From Juglans regia (Eukaryota > Streptophyta > Magnoliopsida > Fagales > Juglandaceae): 64,000 nt of DNA. The position numbers and the translations under genes were made by a program. The notes under the pieces are model-generated. The model did not search any database. It was not told the DNA's origin and was given only the letters and a program-made list of their open reading frames with translations. This document shows, piece by piece, positions 1 to 10,499 of this stretch; positions within the stretch are counted from its first letter, which is position 1; the number at the start of each line of letters is the position of its first letter. Where the stretch lies: positions 6,291,053-6,355,052 of the forward strand of contig NC_049905.1 in the NCBI RefSeq assembly GCF_001411555.2, read 5' to 3'.

Positions 1-960
1 GAAATGACCCATTATAGTAAAGTGAATCTTTATAAGAAGTGAGTGGTGAAGGATAAAAGGTGCCCTATGTGTGAAGCAGAAAAAGACTCCCTTATGCATG
101 TGCTATGGGTGTGTCCTACATCAAATGATATTTGGGGAAATGATGGTTTAGAAATGGGGTAGATCAAAAAGAGATTTTTTGCTACCGTGGGAGAAATTCA
201 TGTCTACTTTGAATAAGAGTCAGTTGGAGGAGTTGGTAGTGATGTTTAGAAAGGTATGGCTACGTAGAAATGGTTTTGTTTTTTAAAAAAGATTGGATCA
301 TCCCAGGAACTTAAACATATCTGTTAAGGCTACCCTCAAAGACTATCAAGATGCTCAGAATTCTAATAAACATGGAGGACAAGTGCAGAATAATGTGGCT
401 AACAATCTGAGGTGGGAAAAACCAGAAAGAGGATTTGTAATGATCAATTGGGATGCTTCTCCAAATTTAAAAAGGAAGAGAATGAGAATTGGTATTAGGA
501 TTAGAAATGAGGAAATGGGGCTATGGCTTTTGTGTGTAATCAGAAAGCAAATGTAGAAGATGCAACTGTTGCATAATGCTATGATTTGAGGAAAGCAGTG
601 AAGTTGTGTAATGACCTTAATATTCAGAAAGCTAAATTCGAAGGTGATGCAAGAGAAGTCATATTGGCAGTGTGCAGTGATAAAGAAGTGTTGGCCTGCT
701 ATAGCTCTATAGCAGAGGATGTTAGAGTTTATTTCAAGAATAGATCAAATTGGACTGTACAGTTTGCTCATAGAGAAAAGAACATGGTAGTTCATACTTT
801 AGCAAAAAAAAAAAAAATTAGTTATGGAGGAAGAAAAGTGTGGATAGAGAATGTCCCAGATTTTATTGTGGGATGTCTGAATAGAGACAACAATTGTATT
901 ACTTGATTTTTTAATGAAATGCAAAGGTTATATTCAGGAAAAAATAAATAAATATAAAAA
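1..960 (+). pseudogene. Non-LTR (LINE) retrotransposon ORF2 3' remnant
   Basis: This is the C-terminal end of a plant LINE polyprotein in broken frames. Positions about 20-165 read as the reverse-transcriptase zinc-binding segment (CPMCEAEKDSLMHVLWVCP). Positions 293-556 and 586-906 read as the plant RNase H-like (RVT_3) domain, with INWDAS at its start and a conserved HREKN...HTLAKK block near its end. A stop separates the two ORFs, there are frame breaks upstream, and an A-rich tract follows at 931-985, as expected for a LINE 3' end. The element enters from outside the window on the left, so only its 3' part is visible. I infer it is dead. Confidence 0.75.
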
Positions 961-1790
961 ATTAAAATTAAAAAAAAAAAACATTGTACCATGTGATTCT
1001 ATCCGAGAATGTTCAAATTATACGAGTTATGCTAGTTAATTATGAGTTAAACAAGTTTGATACAAAACCGATTTATTTATTAATCTTGTCTTAACGGTGT
1101 GATCTGTTATGATTTGAATTCAATTAATAAAAACATGTAACATCAATAACTGTGCTATATGAAAATTTTCAAAACTAACAAAAATATTTTCTATTTTTTT
1201 GTAAGTGGGTCAGTTATCACATCTCATTAAAAGCCTTCACAATGAAGTATGATGAAAGTAACAACTCGTTTAGGGGTGAAAATGAAAAAAAAAAAATTAT
1301 AGAATAATTCATTATCTTATTTGAGAGTTTATTTACAAGAAAATGAAAAAAAAAAATTCAAATTTGAAAATTTTTATAAGAGGAAATAAAACAAGTAGGA
1401 GGGAATACTCATTCTTCCATTTCCCTCAAAATTCAATTTTTATTCATTCTGAAAATGGGAGGACGAACTGAGAGAATTAAATGAGAATTAGTAAATTTTT
1501 ATTTATTAAAGTTCTCATAACGTCCCTATAATTTTATAAAAATTTACTTTTTTAATCTTCTATTATAATTGTTATAATAAATATAAAAAAAATGTTAAAT
1601 ACAGTTATAAAATATTTAAGCGTTGCACACTTTTATTGAAAAAAATAGATAAATATGATGTCTACATAGAAAAAAAAATTAATTTTTTAATAGTAGACTC
1701 ATTCTTTTTCAAATAGAATACACAGCATTTGCATACTCTATGATTGTATTTAACGTTATTCTTAAATATAAACGCAATCAAACATGCATT

Positions 1791-1827
<37 letters not shown>

Positions 1828-2530
1828 ATTTTGTCATTCTTTTCTATTCATGTCTTATTATTCCATATATTAGTGTTTTTTTGACAGAGTTTTCCTCGGA
1901 ACAATATTACAAATAGTTTTCTCGAACGCATTTATAAATATGACAAATGTTGATTAAGCACGTGAAAAAACACATCTTTTATAAATTTGCCTAAAAAAAA
2001 TTGGCATATATATGTCCCTTATTAAAAAAAATAATTATGTGCTTGTTACATGCTCAAGGAATACATAATCAACTTTTTAAAATGAGTTTCTTCCGATCTA
2101 AGTTACTCTTATTATTTTTATTTGAAAAATAATTTGTACAAGTTTTAAATAAATAAACATCATACAAGTTCTTGTAAAAAAATAAATTACACTTAAAAAA
2201 AATGTAAAAAAAATTATTTTTTATTACTATGACTTACTTTTTTACAATTAATTCGTATGAAATTTATCTATTTGAGATTTGTCGGTAATATTTCTCTTTT
2301 TATCTTTTCTTGAAATTGGGAAAGTAACGTCAAAGGCCTGGCCCGGGCAACCATAAGGCTCATGATCACAGGGCTGAGCCCACCAAGTAATACGAGTCTT
2401 GGATAGAACCCTGCTTTGTGAAGATTAGGCCCTCCCAATCAACTTGAAAATAGCAAGGATGCAATCCACGTGGGCCCAAAAAACTACTTCTAAAGAAGAA
2501 TGTTGGAGAGAGTTATAGACAATATTAGAT
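961..2530. repeat. AT-rich intergenic DNA with palindromic MITE-like units and an (AT)n tract
   Basis: No gene is visible. Two AT-rich foldback stretches lie at about 1574-1760 and 2112-2290; the second belongs to the same family as those at 3620-3775 and 60560-60735, which share an 'aaatagata aatt' type arm and its complement. A pure AT microsatellite runs from 1794 to 1825. 2335-2500 is more GC-rich but shows no frame I recognise. Confidence 0.5.
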
Positions 2531-2533
2531 TTC

Positions 2534-2723
2534 TTTTGGTTATATAGATAAAATAAGATGAGGTAAAATTTAAAATTTAAAAAAATATTATTATAATATT
2601 ATTTTTTAATATTATTTTTATTTTGATATTTAAAAAAGTTTAATTATTTATTATATTTTATGTAAAAATTTTAAAAAGTAGAAATGATTATATAAGATGA
2701 AATGAGATGGTTTAGTTTGGTAC
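2534..2723. repeat. MITE, TGAGATGA-type family
   Basis: The left arm resembles 'ttggttatatagataaaata' and the right arm is the degenerate complement 'aaatgagatggtttagtttg'. The AT-rich centre (ataatattattttttaat) is shared with copies at 4148, 5573, 16660, 42463, 55443 and 60847. There is no coding potential, so it is a non-autonomous DNA element. Confidence 0.6.
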
Positions 2724-2759
2724 CAGACTACTAGACCTTACTTTTGATATATTTTGAAG

Positions 2760-3560
2760 AATTTCATAATTTAAACACGAGAATATCTTCCCGCAGGCAT
2801 CACCGGTCTCTCCTAAAAAACGACATCCAATAACATTGTGACACGTATGCACTCTATTTACCGTCTATGTGGTCGCATTACAATGGATTGGGAGAAAAAT
2901 ACCCAACTCTCGTATCCCATTTCCTTCCGCTCACTCTCTCTCCCTTAGGAACAATTCCCTCGAGCCCTAGCCGAATACCCTTTCCTTCCCTCCCATCGAG
3001 CCACAGCCTCGACCCATCCTTCCATCCCATCGCGCCACAACCCCACCCCATCCTTCCCTATCGTCGAGCCTTAACCCTAGCCCCACCCCCCCTCTTGCCG
3101 AAACATAGTTGTGGTTCTTTTCTGGTAATGGTTTATCGAAAACTAGTTCGAGATGGGTTGAAGGGTGCGACGGGCTATGACAACAATTTCAAACCATGTG
3201 CGACGGCAGGGCTGCGATGGGCTGGATGGGTGCGACGGCTGAAGGGTGTGATGGGCCGAGATAGGTTGTGACAGCCTGAGATGGGTTGCGATAGGTTGTG
3301 GAGGTCCGGGTTGCGACGGCTGGCTCCGATGGCTTGAGATGAGTTGCGACGGGTTATGGAGGTCTATCCGGCGGTGTGGAGTGAAGAGGGGGTTTCGACA
3401 GCGTGGTAGGTAGTGGGTACTCGAGAGGGAGTGAAAAGGGATAAATAAAATACTGTGTATTTGATTTTGCTATTCTACAGCGTAGTTCATGAAATTTACA
3501 TGAGGATTGCTGACGTGTAAGAAAGTCATTTGTTGCCGTTAAAAATCTCAAAACGGCATA
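2760..3560. repeat. G-rich degenerate minisatellite and flanks
   Basis: From about 3140 to 3400 the plus strand repeats short imperfect units such as 'gatgggttg', 'gcgacggg' and 'tgcgatggg'. The left side (2890-3090) is C-rich. A 134-codon open frame runs across it (2867-3271), but it is proline/serine low-complexity with no recognisable domain, so I do not call a gene. The GC content stands out sharply from both flanks. Confidence 0.45.
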
Positions 3561-3619
3561 CCCGTTGAGAAGATGAACTCTTTAAACATGTAATTAAACA
3601 AAAAGTAACTTAATAAAAT

Positions 3620-4000
3620 GTGAAATAATTTGTATAAATCCTAAATAGATAAATTTTGCGTAGTCTCTTTATAAAAAGGTAGACTCCACTATGAGAAAGT
3701 ATACTTTTTTTTAATATAACTCATATTTTTACAAAAAAATTTACACGATATTTATCTATTTTAAATTTATATCCAGTATTTTTCTACTAAATTACAAGAA
3801 AGATATAACTGGAGATTGAAAATTAGAAAGAAATAATAAAAAGGGTAATGCTAGCTACATACAGTCATATAGTATGTAAGTATCGTGTATTCGTTTTAAA
3901 AAAAATGTGATCCATTAAAAAAAAAAAATTCATATTTATTTATTTTTTTTAAATAATTATTCGATTACGTATTTATCACTATAACTATAATTTCTATTTA
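3620..4000. repeat. Two adjacent AT-rich foldback elements
   Basis: 3620-3775 carries a left arm 'aaatagataaattttgcg' and a complementary right arm 'atatttatctattt'. 3845-4000 starts with 'gtaatgctagctacata' and has a matching weak inverted end. Both lack coding potential. 4001-4147 holds nothing recognisable. Confidence 0.4.
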
Positions 4001-4147
4001 ATGAGGGGATCATGATTAGCCAAAGTACTTCAGACCATGCAGGGGGAACAATCATGCACACTCCTCCTCCCTCTGACATCTGGCATTGAACATACCATAG
4101 ATCTAGTTGAGTTGCATAGGTCATGTAAACCCAATGCTAGTTTATCT

Positions 4148-4316
4148 TTAGAGATGATATAAAATTAAAATTAAAAAAATAAATAAAATATTATTAAAAT
4201 ATATTTTTTAATATTATTTTTATTTTAAGATTTAAAAAAAATTAAATTTTTTATTTTATTTTATATTAAAAATTAAGAAAATTATAATAATTAAATAAAA
4301 TGAGATAAGATATTTT
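4148..4316. repeat. MITE, TGAGATGA-type family (diverged copy)
   Basis: It begins 'ttagagatgatataaaat' and ends 'aaatgagataagatat', and it has the family's internal 'ttaaaatat...tttttaatattattttta' core. More decayed than the copy at 5573. Confidence 0.5.
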
Positions 4317-5490
4317 TTAAAAATTAATGAACAAAACTTCCCCATACAATCATCACGTGTTTTCTGTGGGCCCTTTTGTCGTCGTTTTCCTTCGGAGCCG
4401 CACAAAAGAAAGAAAAAGGTTTCAAGCATCCATTTCCTTTAGAGGACCACATGAGAAAGTATTGGAAGGAATTAAACAGCGACCCAACAGAATAAATAAA
4501 AAGGTCGACAAGAAAATAAATAAATAAAAGAAAAAGAAAAAGTGCTTTGCAAAATATCTGCCCAATAATGCCATCTTTTGCCTATCGGTGTTTGATGATA
4601 TGAGATGTGCCATACACATTTACACTTTTCAGCAACCTAAAGTTTGGAATTACCTTAAAAAAAAAAAATTAAGTTAGGAGTTGTTAGGGCACTCTCAATT
4701 AATCTTTTATAATATATTTTTTTTTAAATATAAAAAAAAATACTCTCAAAAGTGACATCTATTAGATTTTCTATTTTAAAAATATTTTTATATTCTAAAA
4801 CAAAAAATCTCTACATGTAAAAGACATTGTTCATCATTGTAAATATTTTTAATTAACTTCTCTTTCCAGCTCCGTGCTGAGTTTCTCATTTCTTAACTCT
4901 CTTTATTCACATTCAGATCCTTGCACACAAAAGATGCTTGTTAAAATGTCGGACTAACCAACAGACCAAGCATGGAATGATTTTGGTCGTTGATGGCTTT
5001 GGGTTTTCTAATAGTATCTATTTCATTTTGTGAAAATAATAATACTAATTTATATTTTAGTTTAGTTTATAAATTTAGATTAATTTAAAATATAACATTG
5101 TATATGAAAAAATATTATAAATATCAAAAGATATGAGAATATCATTAGTAGTTAGAGAAAATATTTGAAATGAATAAAAAATATTAAAAAGTATAACATT
5201 TAAATGATATGAAGAAAAAATAGATAAGTTGATGTATGATATATTATAAAAGTCAAGTATGTAAAATATAGGATGAATAATCCATTAAGAATGCTCTTAG
5301 AAATTAATCTGTTTCCTTCTGCCAAATTCTATAACGGCTAAGTCATGTTTTCTCACCGAGTTATTATATTATTAAGTCGATATTTAGAGCACACTATCTA
5401 CATAATTTAATTGGTAAAATTTGATTTTTAAGATTGAAATTTTAATATTTTTATTCAAAATCAAATTATGTTATGTAAACGCTTTACTAA
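4317..5490. other. Gene-free intergenic stretch
   Basis: No supported gene. There are short open frames of low complexity near 4330-4620, with a K/R- and F-rich bias caused by A/T runs. 5380-5490 resembles a small repeat seen again near 13900-14000, 18598-18740 and 55690-55790 (a 'cacattatctaaat...aagttatattatgtaaat' type pair of arms). Confidence 0.35.
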
Positions 5491-5846
5491 ATGTGTTATT
5501 TACACAGACTCAGAAATAGAATTTCTCTTCCTCACCATGTAAGAAATCTGGATAATAGGAGTTTCCATTTGGATTTAGAGATGAGATGGTTTTAGATAGA
5601 AAGTTGAAAGTTGAATAAAATATTATTAGAATATTATTTTTTTTAATATTATTATTATTTTAAGATTTGAAAAGGTTAAATTATTTATTATATTTTGTGT
5701 GAAGATTTTAAAAGATTATAATAATGAGATAAGATGAAACCGTTTCTATATCTAAACCAGACCTAAATATGTTATTTACTTATTTACACCAACTCATAAA
5801 TAGAATTTTTCTTCCACACCATCTAAGGAATCTGGATAAAAGGAGT
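5491..5846. repeat. MITE (5573-5762) flanked by a ~75-bp direct duplication
   Basis: 5491-5565 and 5766-5846 are diverged direct repeats; both contain 'atagaatttctcttcc'-like and 'aatctggataa.aggagtt' segments. Between them sits a well-preserved TGAGATGA-family MITE with 'gagatgagatggttttagat' on the left and 'gagataagatgaaacc' on the right. The order suggests that a segment was duplicated and the MITE now occupies the junction. Confidence 0.5.
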
Positions 5847-5984
5847 TAATTTAATTACCAATTATTTTAGTTTGAATTAATTATTAGATAATTTCAAAAT
5901 AATCCTGATTTACAATAACATCTCCATGTGCATATCATAATTGCTTCAAATTTTTTTGTCGGTGGAGATTTTGGTTTACAGTTT

Positions 5985-6300
5985 TTATGGTTTTTTTTTT
6001 TTTTAAAAAAGACAATGCTTTTAGAAAATGAGATGTCATGTCATATTTTTCTTTCTCTAATAAAAGTGAGGTGCATTAATACATGACTTTCAATTTTTTC
6101 AAAATTTAAAATAATAATAATATTAAAAAATAATATTTTATTTAATTTTTAATTTATATCACATCTCATCTCATCTCACCTCAAAATATATATAAAATTT
6201 TAAAAAATAAAACATCAAAATATATATATATATATATATATCATATGTGAAATATTTCATTGTTCCATATATATATATATATATATATCACATTGACAAA
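5985..6300. repeat. Partial MITE (reverse orientation) and AT microsatellites
   Basis: 6088-6182 is the same MITE family in reverse, ending in 'catctcatctcatctcacct'. Alternating AT tracts follow near 6215-6241 and 6269-6289. Confidence 0.5.
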
Positions 6301-6921
6301 CTAATAAATAAATTAATGCATAATTATTGAGCAGATGCATTATATGTTGCCATTCTTCACTTTGGATATTCTTCATGTTGCTTTCACACCCTACCCTTCA
6401 TGAATGGTTGTGTATAAGATTGGTGACCCTTTCCATGGACCACTGCCAGCCATTGCCATTGATGTACTGTGGAAATGCATACAGAAATATTTTAGATCAT
6501 CGAGATCAGTACTCCAAAAGCAAAGAGGCCCTGAAATCCTTGGTTTTTTATTTATTTATTATTATATATAAATTGATGTAACGGGTTTTCATATCTTCGT
6601 AATGTTTGGTATATATGTTAATAATAAAGAGACTTATAAATAAATTTATTAAATATTTTAAAGGCTTCTAAGGAATATTTCCCTCTGAATGTCGGCCGTT
6701 TGATTTGCCGATGGGATCGGCCACTCTATGATCTTTGCTGTCAATTTTATGGCCGATGGGATGGGCCTCGTGTCTTAAGATATAAAGCTCCATAATAAGT
6801 GCACAGAAAGTCCAACTGAATAAAGAGATATTTTCATTTCATTGATTCAAACGAAAACGAAAACGAATAATGCCAGAAAAATTCCAAATTTAAATATGCA
6901 TGGAGAGATATTTCGAGCATG
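6301..6921. other. Unassigned sequence 3' of the CCT gene
   Basis: Mixed-composition DNA with an 84-codon plus-strand open frame at 6327-6581 that matches no family I know. 6680-6790 is GC-richer with a repeated 'gccgatgggat'. Some of 6650-6921 could be 3' UTR of the minus-strand CCT gene. No gene is called. Confidence 0.3.
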
Positions 6922-8135
6922 TCAAGAAACCCTCTTCACGAACCGACCCTGCAACCAAAATAGCATAAATGAGTTGTCGTATACACTGTATTTAAGGAAA
7001 TGATATTTAAAATTTATAATAAATTGACACTTTTTAAAAAAAAAAAATATCTTAATAAATATGTGATTCATATAAAAAAAAATTAATTTTTTAATAATAG
7101 ACTCTACTATTTTTTAAAATGAATGCATAACACTTACCCAAGTATATATTCATACTATATCTAGTAGTACTCTTGTATTTATATATTACTTTCATACGAT
7201 ATTGTCTATTACTTTTAAACTTTTTTTTTTTTAATAAATGAAAGTAAATCTAGAATAATGAACAGTACTATCTCATTAATGTGAGATTAGAATAAGCAAT
7301 TAAGAGACGTAGAGGCAGGGAAGGGAAGGGAAGGGAAGGGAAGAACGTACCTTGAGTCTAGGTCTTTTATCTGCGTTGAGTTTGCGAACTTGGTATCTTA
7401 TCTTCTTGGAGAACAATCTAGTTTGCCGCTTCTCTTTGTATCTTAGAACTCTTGCTTCCCTTCTTGTTCTCATCTCTTCTTCCATCACAGGCACCTCTCT
7501 CATCTTGAATATTATTCAAAACTCAATATCATTATTCAGAATTTTAAAACTAATTAATAATTAAAGAAAAAGCTGCTGAAGTACTACAATTATTCTATTA
7601 TATATATAATATAGAAAGAAGGAAATTAAAAGGCTAAGAAATGGTTACTAACGTCATAATATCCATTGCTGGCCATGGGAACAGAATAATCATCGGCCCA
7701 AAGAGACCCCCGGTTAGACCATGCATCCAATACCTCTTCATAATTCAAGTTCAAATTCAAAGATGACATCTTTTTATCATCCTCCAAAACCCCATCATTT
7801 TCCTTCTTTATAGTACAGTAGCTTTCTTCTTCAAAAAAGCATCGGTTTGGGTTCTCAATCTGATCTTTCTGCTCTTGTTCATCGTCTCCTTCTCTGTATG
7901 AAAATTCTTCCCAGTCCATGAAATCCCAGTTAAGTTGGCCATAGTACTTCTTGGTGTCCTGTGGTAGTTTTTCATCAACTTCCATGCCCCAAATGCCCTC
8001 CAATTCGTCCATAATCTCGAGTACTTCTCCATCTGCACAAGTAATATCCTTTGTGTCGGAGAATTTGGTAAGAACAGCGTCTGGCACTTCTTGTTCTTCT
8101 TTCTTTGGGCTTCTTAAGAACGAATGGTAACCCAT
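6922..8135 (-). CDS. CCT-motif family transcriptional regulator (CMF / CIA2-like)
   Basis: Three exons on the minus strand: 8135-7653, 7503-7351, 6948-6922, giving about 220 residues. Splice sites are gac|gttagt, ttcaag|ATG, caag|gtacgt and ttgcag|GGT, and all junctions are phase 0. Residues about 169-217 form a CCT domain ([17 protein letters not shown], then [16 protein letters not shown], then GRFVKR), the nuclear-import and DNA/NF-Y-interaction module of CONSTANS-type proteins. There is no B-box. Upstream, residues 133-150 carry a short [17 protein letters not shown] motif typical of CMF proteins such as CIA2 and its relatives. The N-terminal half is acidic ([11 protein letters not shown]), suggesting an activation region. 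The likely role is a nuclear transcriptional regulator in light, flowering, sugar or plastid-gene control; the exact orthologue is uncertain. The tiny 27-nt last exon completes the domain, with the stop eight residues in. Confidence 0.82.
7317..7344. repeat. (GGGAA)n microsatellite beside a splice donor
   Basis: About five GGGAA units, read as a pyrimidine tract (CCCTT)n on the gene strand. They begin a few bases into intron 2 of the CCT gene, just after the gtacgt donor at 7350. Confidence 0.8.
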
Positions 8136-9751
8136 CTTACCTCTCTCTTTCTTAAGTCTATATCTTTACTTTCCCTTCGTATGCTATGTATGCATGCAAG
8201 TTTAAACATAACAGGGATGAGAGTAGATTTCATTCATTCTCTCTCTATGTTTTTATTGTTGGCTTTATTGTCCTACGTGGCACCTTATCCTCTTGCTATT
8301 GGTTTGTTCATGTCCTATTTTCTTATAATTGGTTGAAAGATGCCCAGTTTGGAGAAGGTAGTGTGGGTCCCAAACGCCCTTTTCCTTGCCTGCGACTTGG
8401 GAGATGGGACAAAAAGACTCATTTGAGTATGTTGTAAAGCAATTCAAGTGGTCAAAGACTCAAAAGGGTTAATCTGTTGATAAACACCGCTCAATGGGCT
8501 CGACATACATGCCGTAATAAAGGGGCATCTACAGTGTACACTAATATATTTTTTTTTTTAGGGTTATAAAATGGCTTAATAGTCACAGTTTTGATTGCTG
8601 GCCATAGCTGTGGGTTTACACTTAATAGGGGGTATTTACATAGTGATCTCTTCCTCCTTTGAATGAGATACTGATGGCATATACAAAAATCTCTCTCTCA
8701 AATGGTTCTTGATGTTTAATCTATAGAATATGTAGATGTTGCTCTAATTTTATCACGTAACATACTCCACCATCAATACAAAAGATTTTAGATGAATAAC
8801 AACAACTATCAGAGATAGAATTCTGTGGAACAACTGTACGATTTGTTAATGAGATACTATTATTTCTGTTGTGTACTTTGATTAGTATTTATAACAAGTA
8901 TTTATAACACATGCAATAAGCAGGTAAAGAGAGGCCCATATGGATATACCCAGCCTATCCATCGATCTCTTGGGTAAACAAAACAGAATTACAAAAATAA
9001 TGGATGGGTATCCATTGGGGTTAGAAATGTTGGGTGGGAAGTTGCAAATGGGAATGCTTCGGAGGCTATCCATTTCTTCTTCTTCTTATTATTAACCTGT
9101 TCTTTCTTCTATCTTTTGTTTTTTGTTTAATTTTTTTAATCCCATTGAAAATTGAAACTTATGTACTATATTTTAATGGTTGTCCAAGAGTTGATGCTCT
9201 AACTCCTCTCGTAATATTATCACCCAAATTTCAGTAACATCCAAAGTATCAATTTTTATTTTTTGACGTTCACCATTATATTCTACCCTCCCTCCAATAT
9301 TCGACATAAATATGCTTGATAAAATATTAAATATTCAAAAGATATAAAAACAAAACGATCTGAAAACAATATAATTCAGAAAAGTAACTTCTAAAGCGAG
9401 GAAGAGAAGCTAGCTATAGATGTCAACCCTACTTTACTCCATATATATCTAATCATGATATGCCGGGTTGACCCCTAAATCCAGGTTCCCTTGTTTTCTT
9501 ATGCTCCTAATCCTCGGCACGCTTCACTTTTGCAACATTAGACTAATTAGTCACTTCCCTTGTTCTTTCTCCCTTTGTCTTACATGATGATATACATATA
9601 GAAACAAAAAAAAAAAAAGAAAAGAAAAGAAATCCATGCACAATAAACAAGCAGAGATAGACCGGGGAGAGATCAGAGAGAAGACAAAAGAAACATGAAT
9701 TGAAGGAAGGGTTTGGCATTTCATAAAAAGGTGATGATGAGGATCAGGAGT
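8136..9751. other. Intergenic, CCT-gene promoter and LBD-gene 3' side
   Basis: No supported gene. The CCT-gene promoter should lie in about 8136-8600. Open frames at 8124-8437 and 8882-9237 are short, hydrophobic by composition and match nothing. Some of 9600-9751 is probably 3' UTR of the LBD gene, ending near an A-rich run at 9607. Confidence 0.3.
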
Positions 9752-10379
9752 TTAAGTCCAAAGAGACTCTCTCTTAAGAGGGTCTTGAATTACATTGCTA
9801 GAGGAAGGAAAGCCAAGGTATTGGGACATATTGTTATTGAAGTCGGCGGATAAAAGATGCGACTTCTCGCCAGCTTGGACGTCTATATGGTTTGTTGGTA
9901 AGTAATTTGGCTGTTGCTGCATCTGGATGCAAAGTATCTCTGCTTGAGCCACTGCAAGCTGCATTTCCAACTTTGATACTTCATTCTGTAGGTAAGAAAT
10001 AGCCCCCGCACACCCGTAAACAGGGTCTCTTACTCTTGCATTTGCTTCATAAACTAAACTGCTCACTGCATCTCCCCTCTGATGAATTGGGAGCTCCTGC
10101 CAAACCAAAATGAAGGTAAAAAAATTAAAACATGCTTAAAAAGTGAATAAATCATGCATAACAAAAAAGAGACCAGAGAAAGAGGGAGGAAACAGAGACC
10201 TGCAACATTTTGCTGACATTGCTAGCACCAAAAACCTTGTGAACAATGGCAAACTTGTGAGGGTCATCAGAAGGGAAGTAAGGAGCAAAGATGCAGTCCT
10301 TGGCGCAGCGGCGTCTCAACAACTTGCATGAAGCACATGGTGAAGGGCCCCCCATATGTAGACAGAAACGACCGGCCAA
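9752..10379 (-). CDS. LBD12: LOB-domain protein, LBD12-like (class I)
   Basis: Two exons: 10379-10200 (60 codons) and 10096-9752 (114 codons plus stop), joined gttgcag|gtctct to tttggcag|GAG, encoding 174 residues. The LOB domain is complete: C15-x2-C18-x6-C25-x3-C29 zinc-finger-like motif, a GAS block (FAIVHKVFGASNVSKMLQ, then ELPIHQRGDAVSSLVYEA), and a leucine-zipper-like coil around AISYLQNEVSKLEMQLAVAQ. The intron after KMLQ is the standard LBD position. The C-terminal tail DPLKRESLWT is nearly the ending I recall for Arabidopsis LBD12 (ASL5), so the assignment is better than family level. LBD proteins are plant-specific nuclear DNA-binding factors acting at organ boundaries and in patterning. 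Met9 (MGGPSPCASC) is an alternative start close to the usual N-terminus; the upstream Met1 is kept because it is in frame and open. Confidence 0.9.
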
Positions 10380-10487
10380 GAAAGGAAAGATGTTTATGTT
10401 TTATCGGAAAGAGGAAGTGGGGATGGAGGAAAAATGTTGCAGGCCGACAAGCAGCTTGTTGCTGAAGAGAAATGAGCTTAATCTATG

Positions 10488-10495
10488 TATTTATA
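10488..10495 (-). promoter_or_regulatory. TATA box of the LBD gene
   Basis: TATAAATA on the minus strand, about 110 bases upstream of the Met1 codon, is a plausible core promoter position for a plant gene with a short leader. Confidence 0.5.
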
Positions 10496-10499
10496 GGAG

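Noticed and set aside
2867..3271. 134-codon plus-strand ORF
   Set aside because: Pro/Ser low-complexity over a GC-rich repeat; no domain, no convincing gene context.
6327..6581. 84-codon ORF with a cysteine-rich start
   Set aside because: No recognisable domain in any frame; flanked by MITE and AT repeats.
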